Shown here in pieces: positions 1 through 9,165 of a stretch of DNA of 64,000 nucleotides. Numbering within the stretch: the first letter of the stretch is position 1; each line of letters begins with the position of its first letter. The position numbers were made by a program, and so were the translations under genes. This DNA comes from Candidatus Accumulibacter sp. ACC003 (GTDB lineage Bacteria > Pseudomonadota > Gammaproteobacteria > Burkholderiales > Rhodocyclaceae), in assembly GCF_907163085.1 (NCBI RefSeq), contig NZ_CAJQTX010000008.1, forward strand, positions 22,855 to 86,854, read 5' to 3'. The notes beneath the pieces were generated by a model. It searched no databases. It worked only from the letters and a program-made list of their open reading frames with translations, and was not told the DNA's origin.

Positions 1-140
1 CTCTGGCGCAGGCTAACTCGCGCCTTGAGGTGCTCCAGCGTAGGGCAGAGCCCCGGCATCAGGTCGGCAAGAATTCCAATCGCGGAATTTGGGACCGAAG
101 CTTAACGTGCGTTATTTTCCGTTTTCTGAGAGGATCCCAA
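1..140. other. Left-edge stretch without an assignable gene
   Basis: These bases lie downstream of the interrupted flavoprotein gene, which ends at 141 on the minus strand. A short minus-strand reading frame starts with ATG at 59 and runs off the window edge after about 19 codons, so another minus-strand gene may begin here. It is too short to identify and has no clear ribosome binding site. Confidence 0.25.
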
Positions 141-918
141 CTAGGCGCGCGCGACCAACCTTGTCCGAACGAGCCGGTACCTATCGCTGTCAGAGCGCAA
201 GTCCTCCGGCTTGGTGTTGCGAACTGCCATAGCCGCAAGTGAGCCGGTCCGGTAGAGTTCGGAACACCGTGCCAAGTGATCCGCATATGCCGAACGAATT
301 CTTCCCTCATAGTGTTCTGCCACCTTCTCCAGAGGCTCCCCGCCTGTGACTGCGACAAGGCATGCGGCCAACAGCACGGCCCCGCGTAGGGCATGCCCGG
401 TTCCATCCCCACCCATCGGATCGAAGGACACAGCAGCGTCACCCACGGCCCACACTCCTTGACGTTGCATCGGTGTCGTCAGAGCTGGGGACGCGTCGAA
501 GCGCAGCCAGCAAGACTTGCGAGCACCGAGCCGTTGACCGATCTCTGGTGGCAGTTCCACGGCCCCTGCAGGGACTCGCTGAAGCACGGCGGTCGCGTGA
601 CTCACAGGCTGAAGAAAAAACCAGGCACCTCGATGCATGGACCAGATTGCACTAGTGTTTAATTGCATAGATTAACGATAGTATTCCGCAGCTGCGCGCC
701 CTTGACCTCTCGCTTTCGCCAGGCGAATGGGGCGGCGTTCTGGTTGTAAGCCGCGGTGAAGCTGTGAATGGCGGCAACGAGTTGATCCAGGCTCGAGAAG
801 CTGGCGTTTCTCAGGGTCTTGCGCTGGAAGATGCCGAACCAAAGTAAGCGTCCAGCCCGACCATCTATAAGTTATCCCTGCTCTCGTTCAAGCTGACGAC
901 TTTCGACGAGAGGAAGAC

Positions 919-1239
919 ATGGACAAGAACGCGGAGCGGGAAGCGTACTGGCGCGCGCATGTGGGTGCCTGGCGGGCGAGCGGCGAGAGCCAGAAGGCGT
1001 ATTGCCACCGTCAAGGGCTGAAGGAGCACTCGCTCAGCTACTGGCACCTTCGCCTGGCAAGAGGCGAAAGCGCGCCTGGAGCCGAGACGCCATTGACGCT
1101 GATTCCGGCGGTGAAGATCGGCAATAGCCCGAGCGCACAGCCGAGCCTGTCGCTCGACACGCCCACCGGCTGGCGCCTGGAATTTGCGGCGCTGCCTCCG
1201 GCCACGTGGTTGGCCGCGCTCTGCGCTGAACATTCATGA
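919..1239 (+). CDS. tnpA: IS66 accessory protein TnpA
   Basis: A 106-residue protein matching the small first gene of IS66 elements. It has the typical N-terminal pattern in which WRAHVGAWRASGESQKAYCHRQGL forms a putative helix-turn-helix, followed by SLSYWHLRLAR. The family role is an accessory or DNA-binding function needed for transposition together with TnpB. An AGAGGAAG ribosome binding site precedes the ATG. The 3' end overlaps tnpB by 4 bp (ATGA), so the two are translationally coupled. Confidence 0.85.
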   Translation: MDKNAEREAYWRAHVGAWRASGESQKAYCHRQGLKEHSLSYWHLRLARGESAPGAETPLTLIPAVKIGNSPSAQPSLSLDTPTGWRLEFAALPPATWLAALCAEHS

Positions 1240-1589
1240 TCGCCCCGCTCAGCCGCCCGTTGGCCGGCGTCTGGCTGGCGATCGAACCGGTGGACATGCG
1301 CCTGGGCATTGATGGCCTATCCGCTCGCCTGCAGAACAGCCTTGGGCGCTCCCCCTGCGACGGCAGCGCCTACGCCTTCACCAATCGCAAGCGCAGCCGC
1401 CTCAAACTACTGCTCTGGGACGGCGCCGGCGTCTGGTTATCGCAACGGCGACTGCACCGCGGGAGCTTCACCTGGCCCCAAGCCGGCGACCCCGTATGCG
1501 CCCTGACAGCGGCCCAATGGCGGTGGCTGATCGCCGGCGTGGACTGGCAGCGTCGCGACGCGCCCGCACCGGCGCACTGGCAGGTCTAA
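1236..1589 (+). CDS. tnpB: IS66 Orf2 accessory protein TnpB
   Basis: A 117-residue protein with the hallmark IS66 Orf2 sequence: VWLAIEPVDMRLGIDGLSA, the RSRLKLLLWDGAGVWL core and the LHRGSFTWP stretch. It is full length for the family, whose members are about 110-120 residues. It starts on the ATGA overlap with tnpA. Its biochemical role is unknown, but it is required for efficient transposition in characterised IS66 elements. Confidence 0.9.
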   Translation: MIAPLSRPLAGVWLAIEPVDMRLGIDGLSARLQNSLGRSPCDGSAYAFTNRKRSRLKLLLWDGAGVWLSQRRLHRGSFTWPQAGDPVCALTAAQWRWLIAGVDWQRRDAPAPAHWQV

Positions 1590-1667
1590 GCACCTGTGCT
1601 TGATAAGAAAGCTAGCAAAAGCGGCTACTTGCGCCCCTTCCGGACGATCTGTTTGGTATAATCTGTT

Positions 1668-3236
1668 ATGGATTTCGCCACCGAACTTGCCGCCTTTGAC
1701 CCCTCGCCAGAACTGCTGGCGTGGATGGAAAAGCGGGTCGGTGGCCTGGTCGAAAACGCACGTACCCGGGCCACGGAGATTCACTGGCGCGACGTCAAAA
1801 TCGAGAAGCTCACGCTCGAACTGGCGCATTTGCGCCGCATGAAATTCGGCGTCAAGAGCGAAGCGCTGATCGCCGGCAACAGAGACCTCTTCGATGAAAC
1901 GCTGGCGGCGGACCTGGCCGTCTGCGAAGCGCGCCTGGCCGAAGAACGCCAGGCGGCCGAAATGGGGCCGCATCAACCGCTTCCCGAAAAACCCAAGCGC
2001 GAACGTGCTGGCCGTCAGCCCCTGCCCGCACAGCTGCCGCGCGTCGAGCACCGGCACGAGCCCGAGACGTGCACCTGTGGTCAATGCGGTCAAGCGCTGG
2101 TACTGATCGGCGAGGACGTGACCGAGAAGCTCAATATCGTTCCGGCCGAGTTCTTCGTCGATCGCCACATCTACCCCAAGTACGCCTGCCGCCCCTGCGC
2201 GACCGTGACGGCGGCAGCGGCCGTGCCGTCGGTGATCGATGGCGGCCTGGCCGCGCCGGCCTTGCTGGCCTGGGTCATGGTCAGCAAGTACGCCGATCAC
2301 CTGCCGCTCTATCGTCTGGAGCAGCAGGCGGCTCGTTCGGGGGTATCGCTGGCGCGCTCGACCCTGGCCGACTGGGTCGGGCGCATCGGCTACGCGCTTG
2401 AACCGCTCGGCGATCGCCTCGCCGACTTGCTGCGTCAAGGAACGATGCTGCATGCGGACGAAACGCCGGTACAGCAACTCGACCCGGGCAAGGGAAAAAC
2501 CAAACGTGCGTATCTCTGGGCCTACCGCAGCAATGACCTGAGCACCGATCCGCCGATCGTCGTCTTCGACTACCAGACGGGCCGGGCCGGGGCGCATGCG
2601 GTGAACTTCCTGAACGGCTGGCGAGGGGTCTTGATGGTCGATGATTTCGCCGGTTACAAAGTGCTGTTTCGCGGCGGCACGATCGAACTCGCCTGCATGG
2701 TGCATGCGCGACGAAAGTTCTTCGACCTGCACAAGGCGAATGGCAACCCGATCGCCGCGGAGGCGGTGCGTCGGATCGGCGAGTTGTATGCGATCGAAGC
2801 GCAGGCCAAGGAGAAAACGGCGGCGGAACGGGCCGAGCTACGCCAGGCTTACAGCAAGCCGCGGCTTGATGCTCTGCACCTGTGGCTCTCGCACACCCGC
2901 CGCTCGGTCGCCGACGGCGGCGCCCTTGCCAAGGCCATCGACTACAGCTTGAGGCGCTGGTCGGCCTTCGCCCGCTATGCCGAGAATGGCTTCTACCCGA
3001 TCGACAACAACCCCGTCGAAAATGCCATCCGCCCGATTTGCCTGGGGAAAAAGAATTGGCTGTTCGCCGGTTCCGAGGCCGCCGGCCAACGCGCCGCAGT
3101 GATTCAGTCCTTGCTCGCCACCGCCCGACTGAATGGTATCGAGCCTATGGCCTGGCTCACCGACACGCTCGAGAAACTCCCCACCTGGCCCAATAGCCGC
3201 ATCGACGAGTTGTTACCCATCAAACAACCCGCCTGA
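1668..3236 (+). CDS. tnpC: IS66 DDE transposase TnpC
   Basis: A 522-residue IS66 transposase. In order it shows an N-terminal coiled region with the KIEKLTLELAHLRRMKFG leucine repeat, a zinc-finger block (CTCGQCGQAL, CRPC) and the catalytic core. Catalytic candidates are the Asp in MLHADETPVQQL, the Asp in VLMVDDFAGYK and the Glu in DNNPVENAIRP. A TATAAT hexamer lies at 1657-1662, only 5 bp before the ATG, so a transcript from it would be almost leaderless; no good -35 box pairs with it. The gene ends 36 bp inside the right terminus and looks functional. Confidence 0.93.
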   Translation: MDFATELAAFDPSPELLAWMEKRVGGLVENARTRATEIHWRDVKIEKLTLELAHLRRMKFGVKSEALIAGNRDLFDETLAADLAVCEARLAEERQAAEMGPHQPLPEKPKRERAGRQPLPAQLPRVEHRHEPETCTCGQCGQALVLIGEDVTEKLNIVPAEFFVDRHIYPKYACRPCATVTAAAAVPSVIDGGLAAPALLAWVMVSKYADHLPLYRLEQQAARSGVSLARSTLADWVGRIGYALEPLGDRLADLLRQGTMLHADETPVQQLDPGKGKTKRAYLWAYRSNDLSTDPPIVVFDYQTGRAGAHAVNFLNGWRGVLMVDDFAGYKVLFRGGTIELACMVHARRKFFDLHKANGNPIAAEAVRRIGELYAIEAQAKEKTAAERAELRQAYSKPRLDALHLWLSHTRRSVADGGALAKAIDYSLRRWSAFARYAENGFYPIDNNPVENAIRPICLGKKNWLFAGSEAAGQRAAVIQSLLATARLNGIEPMAWLTDTLEKLPTWPNSRIDELLPIKQPA

Positions 3237-4698
3237 TCTGCACAAGGGAAGGTGGGTGCGCTGCACGCTTACGAACCAAATCTCCACTTGGTTTAGCCAA
3301 CTGGCGCTGGTGGGCGTGAAGTGAAAGGTGACGTTGGGGTGAGCGGCGAGCCACTCGTCGTTTTTCTTGTGCGTGTTGAGGTTGTCCAAGATGACGTGGA
3401 TCTCACGGTCGACGGGTTCATCAGCGATGGTCTCCTCCATGAAGGCCTGGAAATCAGCGCGCTTCTTGGTTAGGGTAGTCTTGCCTCGAATGACGCCGGT
3501 GGCCACTTCGAGGGCGGCGAACAGGTTGACCGTGCCATGGCGTTTGTAGGTGCTTTTCAGTCCCTGAACCACCTTTCCGCTACTGGTTTGGACATAGCCG
3601 CGCCGACGCTCCAGAGCCTGGATCGAGGGTTTCTCGTCGACGCTCAGGACCAGCGCGTTTTCAGGTGGGTTAAGGTACAACCCGATGACATCCGCTGCTT
3701 TGGCGGCGAACTCTGGGTCCGTGCTCACGCACCAGGAGCGATGCCGCTGCAGCTGGATGCCCTCCCGACGCAACACGCGCCACACGGCATCGTCCGATAC
3801 TTCCAGCGCCTTCGCCAGCGAACCACCATCCCAACTTGCCATACCTTCCGGCGGTGTCCGTTCGAGTTGCGCCAGAATGCGGTCACGCAGATCCTGCCCG
3901 TACTTCGCCGGCTTGCCCGGCCGCGCAGCATCACGCAAGCCCGACAAACCATGCTCGGCAAAGCGCCGACGCCACAGCCCCACCGTGTTCGCACGTACGC
4001 CAACTGCGCGGGCAACCTCGTCGTTTCGCAGACCCTCCAAACAACCCAGCACGATTCTCGCTCGCTCGGCCAAGCGAACCTCGCCACTGCGACTCCGTGA
4101 CATACGCTCCAATTCCTCCTTCACCTCCGCTGTGCAAGACAGCGCCACCGCCACACGTCCCACCACATCTACTCCACCACGAAGCAATGGAGAAGCATGA
4201 TAGTTACTACCGGTTAACAATGCAATTAGACACTAGCATTGTGTTCACTCAACTCGAAATATGCTTGGTCAGCCCAGCGATCATCTGCGCGGATGCGCTG
4301 TACCTCTGGTTGTTGGCGCAGTACTCGGGCTCCACGCCCCGTGGCGTCGATCGTTTTGCTGGAGTCGAGTGGTTGGTCGCCAACGCCCAACTCTTTCAGG
4401 CGCGCCACCATACGTGTTGCCAATACGGCAAGGTCGACGACAGGCGTGCGAACCTGTTGAATGCCATGTCGATGGCCATCATGGTGCACTTCGCGTTCTG
4501 CGACCCTCCACGCATCAACGAGAATGTTCGGCCCCCACAGGTCAGCAAGGAGGCGCTCAGCCGCCGGCGAGAGTCCGATAATGGGTGCGCTGTGTGTGGG
4601 CTGGCGTACCTGAGCCACCCGCCACCCAGCTGTTGCCAAGAGTAACGCGACAGTGCATCCGGCCACACCGCCACCGTGGACCGTAGTAGCTTTCATTA

Positions 4699-6513
4699 CT
4701 ATGTCCCAGGCCTGCGCAGCCGAACGACGCGGCTCTCCGCATCGTTGTCGACCGTCAGGCGGTAAACATATATCCCCCCGGGGAGACCTTCGCCGCCGTC
4801 GTTGTCGCCGTCCCACTCCAAATGCCTGAACCCGGAAGCGGGGCTCTCGTCGTCGACCAATGTGCGCACCAAGCGTCCAAACTGATTCCAGACGTGCAGC
4901 GCAGCATGGCGAGCCCCCTTGGGAATGGTCAATTCGATTCCGATAGGGCCATCGAAGGATGCCGGCTGAGTCGTCGTCAGCATCTTTGCGCAGGGGATGC
5001 CGGGGGGGCTGGATTTCGGAAGTGCGCCCACCGTCAGCTTATATACGGTGCGACCGCTTGCATAGCCAGTGTGCACAGGGTCGCCGAAAAAGCGAAAGCG
5101 GTTGATGAAGGCGCCAACCTCGTTGGCATTCGCCCAACTTTCGCCCGCATCGGTAGTGGCACTGGTGAAGCCGCCGGTGAATGTGTCGTCGCCCCAGCCA
5201 CCTACCCAGCCCCGGTTTTCATCAATGAATCCGACGCCTTCGAGATTTGCGTTGGTCTGGGGGTCGTTTATAGCCAGCCGTACCCACGTCTGCCCCCCGT
5301 CAACACTCTTGGCGATGGCTCCGGCGTTGACGTTTTCGAGCGAGACGTAACCGACATCGTCGTTGACCCAATGGATCTTCCAGCCCCACTCTCCTCGAGG
5401 ATACTCATCCACCGTGGCGGCGAGGCGGTCGCGCCAAGTCGTGCCTCCATCATCGGTGTAGAGGATCACCGGCTGGACATCAGATCGGGAGGGCTCGCCC
5501 TTTCCGGATCGATCGAGCCCCCCGACTACCATACCCCGCTCGGCATTGAAGAAGTAGATATCCACGAGCAGGGTTGCGTTGGCCGACATGTCGAAGACCT
5601 GCCAAGTAGCTCCACCATCGGTCGTCTTCATCACCCGTGCTGGGTCATCCGGCTCGTTTGTACCGGAGGCCCACACGGTGTTCTCGTCGACGATGGATAG
5701 CCCACAAATCTTGACCGGTGCGTCTGAGGGGAGGTTGTTGACCGCCCGCCAGCTCTGGCCACCATCTTCAGTGTCGAACAGCACCTGCTCGGCAGAGATG
5801 GTTCCTGCCCACCCCCGTCGGGATGTGGCGAATGCCACCGAGCGAAGATAGATGGGGCGTCCATTCACCAGCGGCGTCTGGAACTGGCGGTTCCAGGAGT
5901 CACCGCCATCTGTTGTATGCAGGATATGCCCGTTGCTGTTCACCGCCCATCCAGTGTCCTTGTCCAGAAACCAGATATCGTCGTAGCGGGAACTCGCGTC
6001 CGGAGCGCCCGTCGGTGTCCAGTGGAAAGGCATGGGCTGCGGCTCCCCCACGGGACATCCCGCGTCGAGCCATTTGCGGAAGCACGTGATCTGCTTCGGC
6101 GCCCATGGCTGGCCGGGCGGCATGGACCCGCTCTTCACGGATCGGTAGATCACTTCGCCCTGCTCTTTTACCTGCTCGTAGCGACCGAGGTTTAGACCAC
6201 GCATCGTTAGCATGCAGCTAATATCCCGTGCAGTGAACATCCCGCGAATGGTTCCGTGCCAAGTTACCTGCTCGGGGCAGTCGAAGGGGCGACCGTGGAC
6301 AGAGGCTGCCCATTGGATGAATGCCTGCACGCGCGCCGAGGTCCAGCTGCCCTCCGGGTTTCGGTAGGCTGCGGGTGCGTCCTCGTCACCCAAGAGGTAG
6401 TTTGGCGGCATCGTGACCGAGCCGCCTGCACCCGTCACTCGCTCCAGGATTTGCACGACATTCTCGCGAATGGCGTCTTCGGACGCGATCCACGTGCCCA
6501 TGCGGAATACATC
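4699..6513 (-). pseudogene. Asp-box (YCF48/BNR-like) protein with FlgD-Ig C-terminus, 5' end removed by IS630
   Basis: About 605 codons remain and stay open up to the IS630 end at 6516, so the real start is missing; the first internal ATG is at 6501. The N-terminal part has two small Cys/Pro-containing segments ending in MPP, including YRSVKSGSMPPGQPW and FRKWLDAGCPVG. The centre has at least six Asp-box motifs (TTDGGDSW, DTEDGGQSW, TTDGGATW, DDGGTTW, SVDGGQTW, TTDAGESW), which suggest a beta-propeller. The C-terminus (LVRTLVDDESPASGFRHLEW ... GGIYVYRL) matches FlgD-type Ig modules used for surface attachment or sorting. The next gene, a flavoprotein, starts 2 bp downstream. Function unknown; probably extracytoplasmic. 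Confidence 0.7.
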
Positions 6514-6515
6514 TA

Positions 6516-7149
6516 GTGTCTAATTGCATTATTAACCGGTAGTAACTATCATGCTTCTCCATTGCTTCGTGGTGGAGGAGATGTGGTGGGACGTGTGGCG
6601 GTGGCGCTGTCTTGCACAGCGGAGGTGAAGGAGGAATTGGAGCGTATGTCACGGAGTCGCAGTGGCGAGGTTCGCTTGGCCGAGCGAGCGAGAATCGTGC
6701 TGGGTTGTTTGGAGGGTCTGCGAAACGACGAGGTTGCCCGCGCAGTTGGCGTACGTGCGAACACGGTGGGGCTGTGGCGTCGGCGCTTTGCCGAGCATGG
6801 TTTGTCGGGCTTGCGTGATGCTGCGCGGCCGGGCAAGCCGGCGAAGTACGGGCAGGATCTGCGTGACCGCATTCTGGCGCAACTCGAACGGACACCGCCG
6901 GAAGGTATGGCAAGTTGGGATGGTGGTTCGCTGGCGAAGGCGCTGGAAGTATCGGACGATGCCGTGTGGCGCGTGTTGCGTCGGGAGGGCATCCAGCTGC
7001 AGCGGCATCGCTCCTGGTGCGTGAGCACGGACCCAGAGTTCGCCGCCAAAGCAGCGGATGTCATCGGGTTGTACCTTAACCCACCTGAAAACGCGCTGGT
7101 CCTGAGCGTCGACGAGAAACCCTCGATCCAGGCTCTGGAGCGTCGGCGC
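6516..7149 (+). mobile_element. IS630-family element, copy 2, truncated
   Basis: It starts GTGTCTAATTGCATTATTAAC next to TA (6514-6515) and is essentially identical to the matching end of copy 1, but in the opposite orientation. The match ends at about 7149, inside the transposase gene (SIQALERRR), where unrelated sequence begins. Only the left end and about 60% of the transposase remain. Near identity with copy 1 points to a recent duplication. Confidence 0.88.
6562..7149 (+). pseudogene. IS630 transposase, C-terminally truncated
   Basis: The translation is identical to the 3213-4220 transposase from VVGRVAVALSC through SVDEKPSIQALERRR. After 7149 it continues for about 33 unrelated codons (VLRPAVIQTPWPKLF...) to a stop at 7249-7251. 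The second catalytic Asp and the Glu are lost, so it cannot be an active transposase. Confidence 0.85.
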
Positions 7150-7538
7150 GTGTTACGTCCGGCCGTAATCCAGACTCCTTGGCCCAAGCTTTTCGAGGTT
7201 GAAACGATGGCCGAGTCCCTCGCTGCAAGCGGAAGAGAGATCCCGCCTTGACGCTCTCAGGAATTGACCCACTTTTGCTCACGAAACCGGACCCGCCTAG
7301 TCGTCATGGCTGTGCGCACGAAAATGCCGCGCACACAGTCATTCCCGAGCGTACTCGCCTCTACACGGCGTCAAGGGTACGCTGCGCCGGGCTGCAAAAA
7401 CCGCAGCCCGCCCTTGACCCCGCTCCGAGGCGAAAACCTGGGTGTTGGCGCGCGCCAACGGTGGGTCAATTTCCGTGAGCGAAAAAGGGTCAGTTTTCGT
7501 GAGCGTTGAGATCCCGGCGGCAGCGTGGGATGAAGGCC
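7150..7538. repeat. Gene-free junction with inverted and direct GGGTCA...CGTGAGC repeats
   Basis: No gene is supported here. The motif GGGTCA(A/G)TTT(C/T)CGTGAGC occurs twice in tandem at about 7464-7503 and once inverted at about 7265-7283 (GACCCACTTTTGCTCACG). Between them are a hairpin (GGGCTGC, 7-nt loop, GCAGCCC, about 7391-7411) and a 16-bp palindrome (GTTGGCGCGCGCCAAC, about 7443-7458). Repeated end motifs of this kind are typical transposase binding sites, so this is probably the left end of the ATPase/DDE transposon. Confidence 0.5.
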
Positions 7539-7739
7539 CTACCGAGGCGGCAGCGGTGGCGTCCGCCAAGGGGCTTCGGGATCGTACAGATTAATCTGCC
7601 GCTGGTGATAGCGGCGTAGCTGCACGAAGTAGGGGCTTTCGCATGCGGCGGCGAGCTGATTAAGGAATTCACTGAGCGCTGCCGCGCTTTCATCGGAGAG
7701 CCCATCGGGGAACAGCGGGAGAGCCGGATGGCGCTTCAT
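7539..7739 (-). CDS. Small protein of the ATPase/DDE transposon
   Basis: A 66-residue acidic protein (MKRHPALPLFPDGLSDESAA...). The start overlaps the stop of the ATPase gene by 4 bp (ATGA), so translation is probably coupled. It has no recognisable catalytic motif. Position at the promoter-distal end of the transposition operon suggests an accessory role in target choice or regulation, but that is inference. Confidence 0.6.
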   Translation of the reverse strand: MKRHPALPLFPDGLSDESAAALSEFLNQLAAACESPYFVQLRRYHQRQINLYDPEAPWRTPPLPPR

Positions 7740-8530
7740 CGCAATTCCTCGATCGCCAACTGCAACAGATCGTCCGGCAAATGATTCAGGCCACGCGGCA
7801 CCGCCAGGCGCATCGCCGTGCGCAGAATTCGCCCGGCATGCCGCGGCAAGCCCTTGCTCGCCTGGCGCAAGATCTCCAGGCCTGAATCGCTGAGCAGCGT
7901 ACTGGTACAACCGGCACTCTTCAGGCTGTGCTGGATCAGCTGCGCGAAGCGCTCGCGTTCGAGCACCGGCTTGAGCTGCACGCGCACCTGAATCCGCCCC
8001 GCCAGCGCCGCGTACGGCGCCCGCTCCAGCGTTTGCGCCAGTGTCGGATGGCCGATCAACCAGACCGCCATCACATCGCGCGTATCGAAGGCGAAGTTGA
8101 GGAAGGCCGGCAAATCCCGAAAGAACTCCGGCGGCAGATTCTGCGCCTCATCGATGATCCACACCGGCATCAGCTGACGGCTATCGACCAACTGCAGAAT
8201 CCGCTCCTTCAGATCGCGCCACAGCTGCGCCCGCCGATACCCCGGCTCGACACCCAGCGCCCGTGCCAGACCGCGATAGATATCCAGCCGACCAAAGTCG
8301 GTCTCCGCCTGATAGATCACCTGATAACGATGCGGATTCAGGCCACGGGTCAATTGGCGCAAGGCCGCCGTCTTGCCCACCCCGGGTTCGCCGGTGATCA
8401 GGCCGACCCCGGGCGAGTGCAACAACCAGGCAAAGCGCTCGGCCAACTGTCCCAGCGTACCGTCATCCCACAGCTCGGCCGCTTGCTTGCCCAGCGGCGG
8501 ATGCCGCAAACCAAAGTGTTGAAGGTCCAC
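7736..8530 (-). CDS. AAA ATPase, ExeA/TnsC-like transposition protein
   Basis: 264 residues with GTG start. The Walker A motif is GEPGVGKTAALRQL (about residues 45-52) and Walker B is VWIIDEAQNLPP (about 125-130); a sensor-like GHPTLAQTLER follows. ExeA/GspA-type AAA proteins of this form accompany DDE transposases and, like TnsC, MuB or IstB, are thought to activate the transposase and choose the target. It lies directly downstream of the transposase gene (1-bp spacing) and upstream of the 66-residue gene. It appears intact although its partner transposase is broken. Confidence 0.85.
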   Translation of the reverse strand: MDLQHFGLRHPPLGKQAAELWDDGTLGQLAERFAWLLHSPGVGLITGEPGVGKTAALRQLTRGLNPHRYQVIYQAETDFGRLDIYRGLARALGVEPGYRRAQLWRDLKERILQLVDSRQLMPVWIIDEAQNLPPEFFRDLPAFLNFAFDTRDVMAVWLIGHPTLAQTLERAPYAALAGRIQVRVQLKPVLERERFAQLIQHSLKSAGCTSTLLSDSGLEILRQASKGLPRHAGRILRTAMRLAVPRGLNHLPDDLLQLAIEELR

Positions 8531-9165
8531 CTCACTCTCCTTCGGGGTCGTAGTACTGCTGATAGATCTGCTCGATCAGATTCGGGCCGCTCGTCCCTTT
8601 CTGGGGTTGGCTAGCGTCCGCCGGGTCAGGCGAGCGTCGTTGGCGCGTGGCATTGGCCAGCGCATCGAGTGGCGTCGCCGCACCGATCGATTCCCCTTGC
8701 TCGTCCTCGACGCCGATCACCGTCTCGGTATGCGGATCGACCACCAGAGACACCGTTTTACCCGACAGTTCAAAGGGCACCTCGAAGCGTTGTCCCTGAT
8801 ACGATACCGTGCCATCTTTGCGAACCAGTCGCGTGACGCGATGCTGGAACAGGGCATCGAGGCTTGCCGCCAACGGCCCCAACGGACGAATCCTGGACAG
8901 GTCCTGCTGGTAACGCGCCAACTGTGCGCGGCGGCGTGAATTTCGGTGGAAATGGGCGGTTTGAAATTCGTGCCTGTAAAGTGGCCGAGAGAGCGACGAT
9001 TGGCGGCTCAATCGGGTCGTTCGAGCTATAGATCGTGGTCGTGATGAGGAGATGTTTCGCCCTGGTGGATCTGGCCGCCGGGTTCGAAACGCAACGGGCT
9101 AACGGACGCGTGCAATCGCCCGTCGACAGAAATCTGCGACGGGCGGTAGCCAGACTGGCGGCGAA

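Larger units (their letters stand above)
844..3272 (+). mobile_element. IS66-family insertion sequence, complete
   Basis: This 2429-bp element begins GTAAGCGTCCAGC and ends with the inverted match GCTGCACGCTTAC, the GTAA start typical of IS66. The 8-bp direct repeat GAACCAAA flanks it at 836-843 and 3273-3280, the target duplication length known for IS66. It carries the full set tnpA, tnpB and tnpC in one orientation and looks intact. It lies inside an IS630 transposase gene. Confidence 0.95.
659..4220 (-). pseudogene. IS630-family DDE transposase, split by IS66
   Basis: The N-terminal and central part (about 3281-4220) has the helix-turn-helix region (EVARAVGVRANTVGLWRRRF) and the DDE core with SVDEKPSIQALE, HVILDNLNTHKK and TSASWLNQVEIWF. 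The C-terminus lies beyond IS66 at 659-835 and reads GIFQRKTLRNASFSSLDQLV... to a TAA stop. Joining across the 8-bp duplication restores NQVEIWFGIFQRKTLR exactly in frame. The stretch read after WF in the current allele is IS66 terminal sequence. The exact start codon is uncertain: GTG codons just before the VVGRVAVAL stretch are as likely as the upstream ATG. Confidence 0.85.
655..4233 (-). mobile_element. IS630-family element, copy 1, interrupted by IS66
   Basis: The ends are inverted repeats starting GTGT(T/C)TAATTGCAT, at 655 on the plus strand and ending at 4233 on the other side. Both are flanked by TA (653-654 and 4234-4235), the dinucleotide target that IS630/Tc1 elements duplicate. 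Without the internal IS66 and one 8-bp target copy the element is about 1.14 kb, normal for IS630. It sits in the flavoprotein gene. A second copy in opposite orientation starts at 6516. Confidence 0.9.
141..4696 (-). pseudogene. FAD-dependent oxidoreductase (LodB/QhpG- or halogenase-like), split by insertion elements
   Basis: The N-terminal part (4236-4696) begins with an FAD-binding glycine motif (HGGGVAGCTVALLLA). The C-terminal part (141-652) carries the family's second FAD motif, GDAAVSFDPMGGDGTGHALR. Removing 655-4233 plus one TA copy joins ...FELSEHNA to SAIWSMHRG... in frame and gives one protein of about 325 residues. Flavoproteins of this class (LodB, GoxB, QhpG, tryptophan halogenases) hydroxylate or halogenate; LodB-type proteins modify a partner oxidase. 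The partner here is not established. The gene starts 2 bp after the stop of the Asp-box gene (4699-6513), so the two formed an operon. The present allele cannot make the full protein. Confidence 0.75.

Noticed and set aside
1437-2732. 431-codon open frame antisense to IS66 tnpC
   Set aside because: High-GC shadow frame. The plus strand carries the DDE residues of a known transposase.
8925-8940. Target duplication of the IS21 element
   Set aside because: The bases next to the proposed ends (GCGGCG on the left, GAACGCCG on the right) do not match cleanly.
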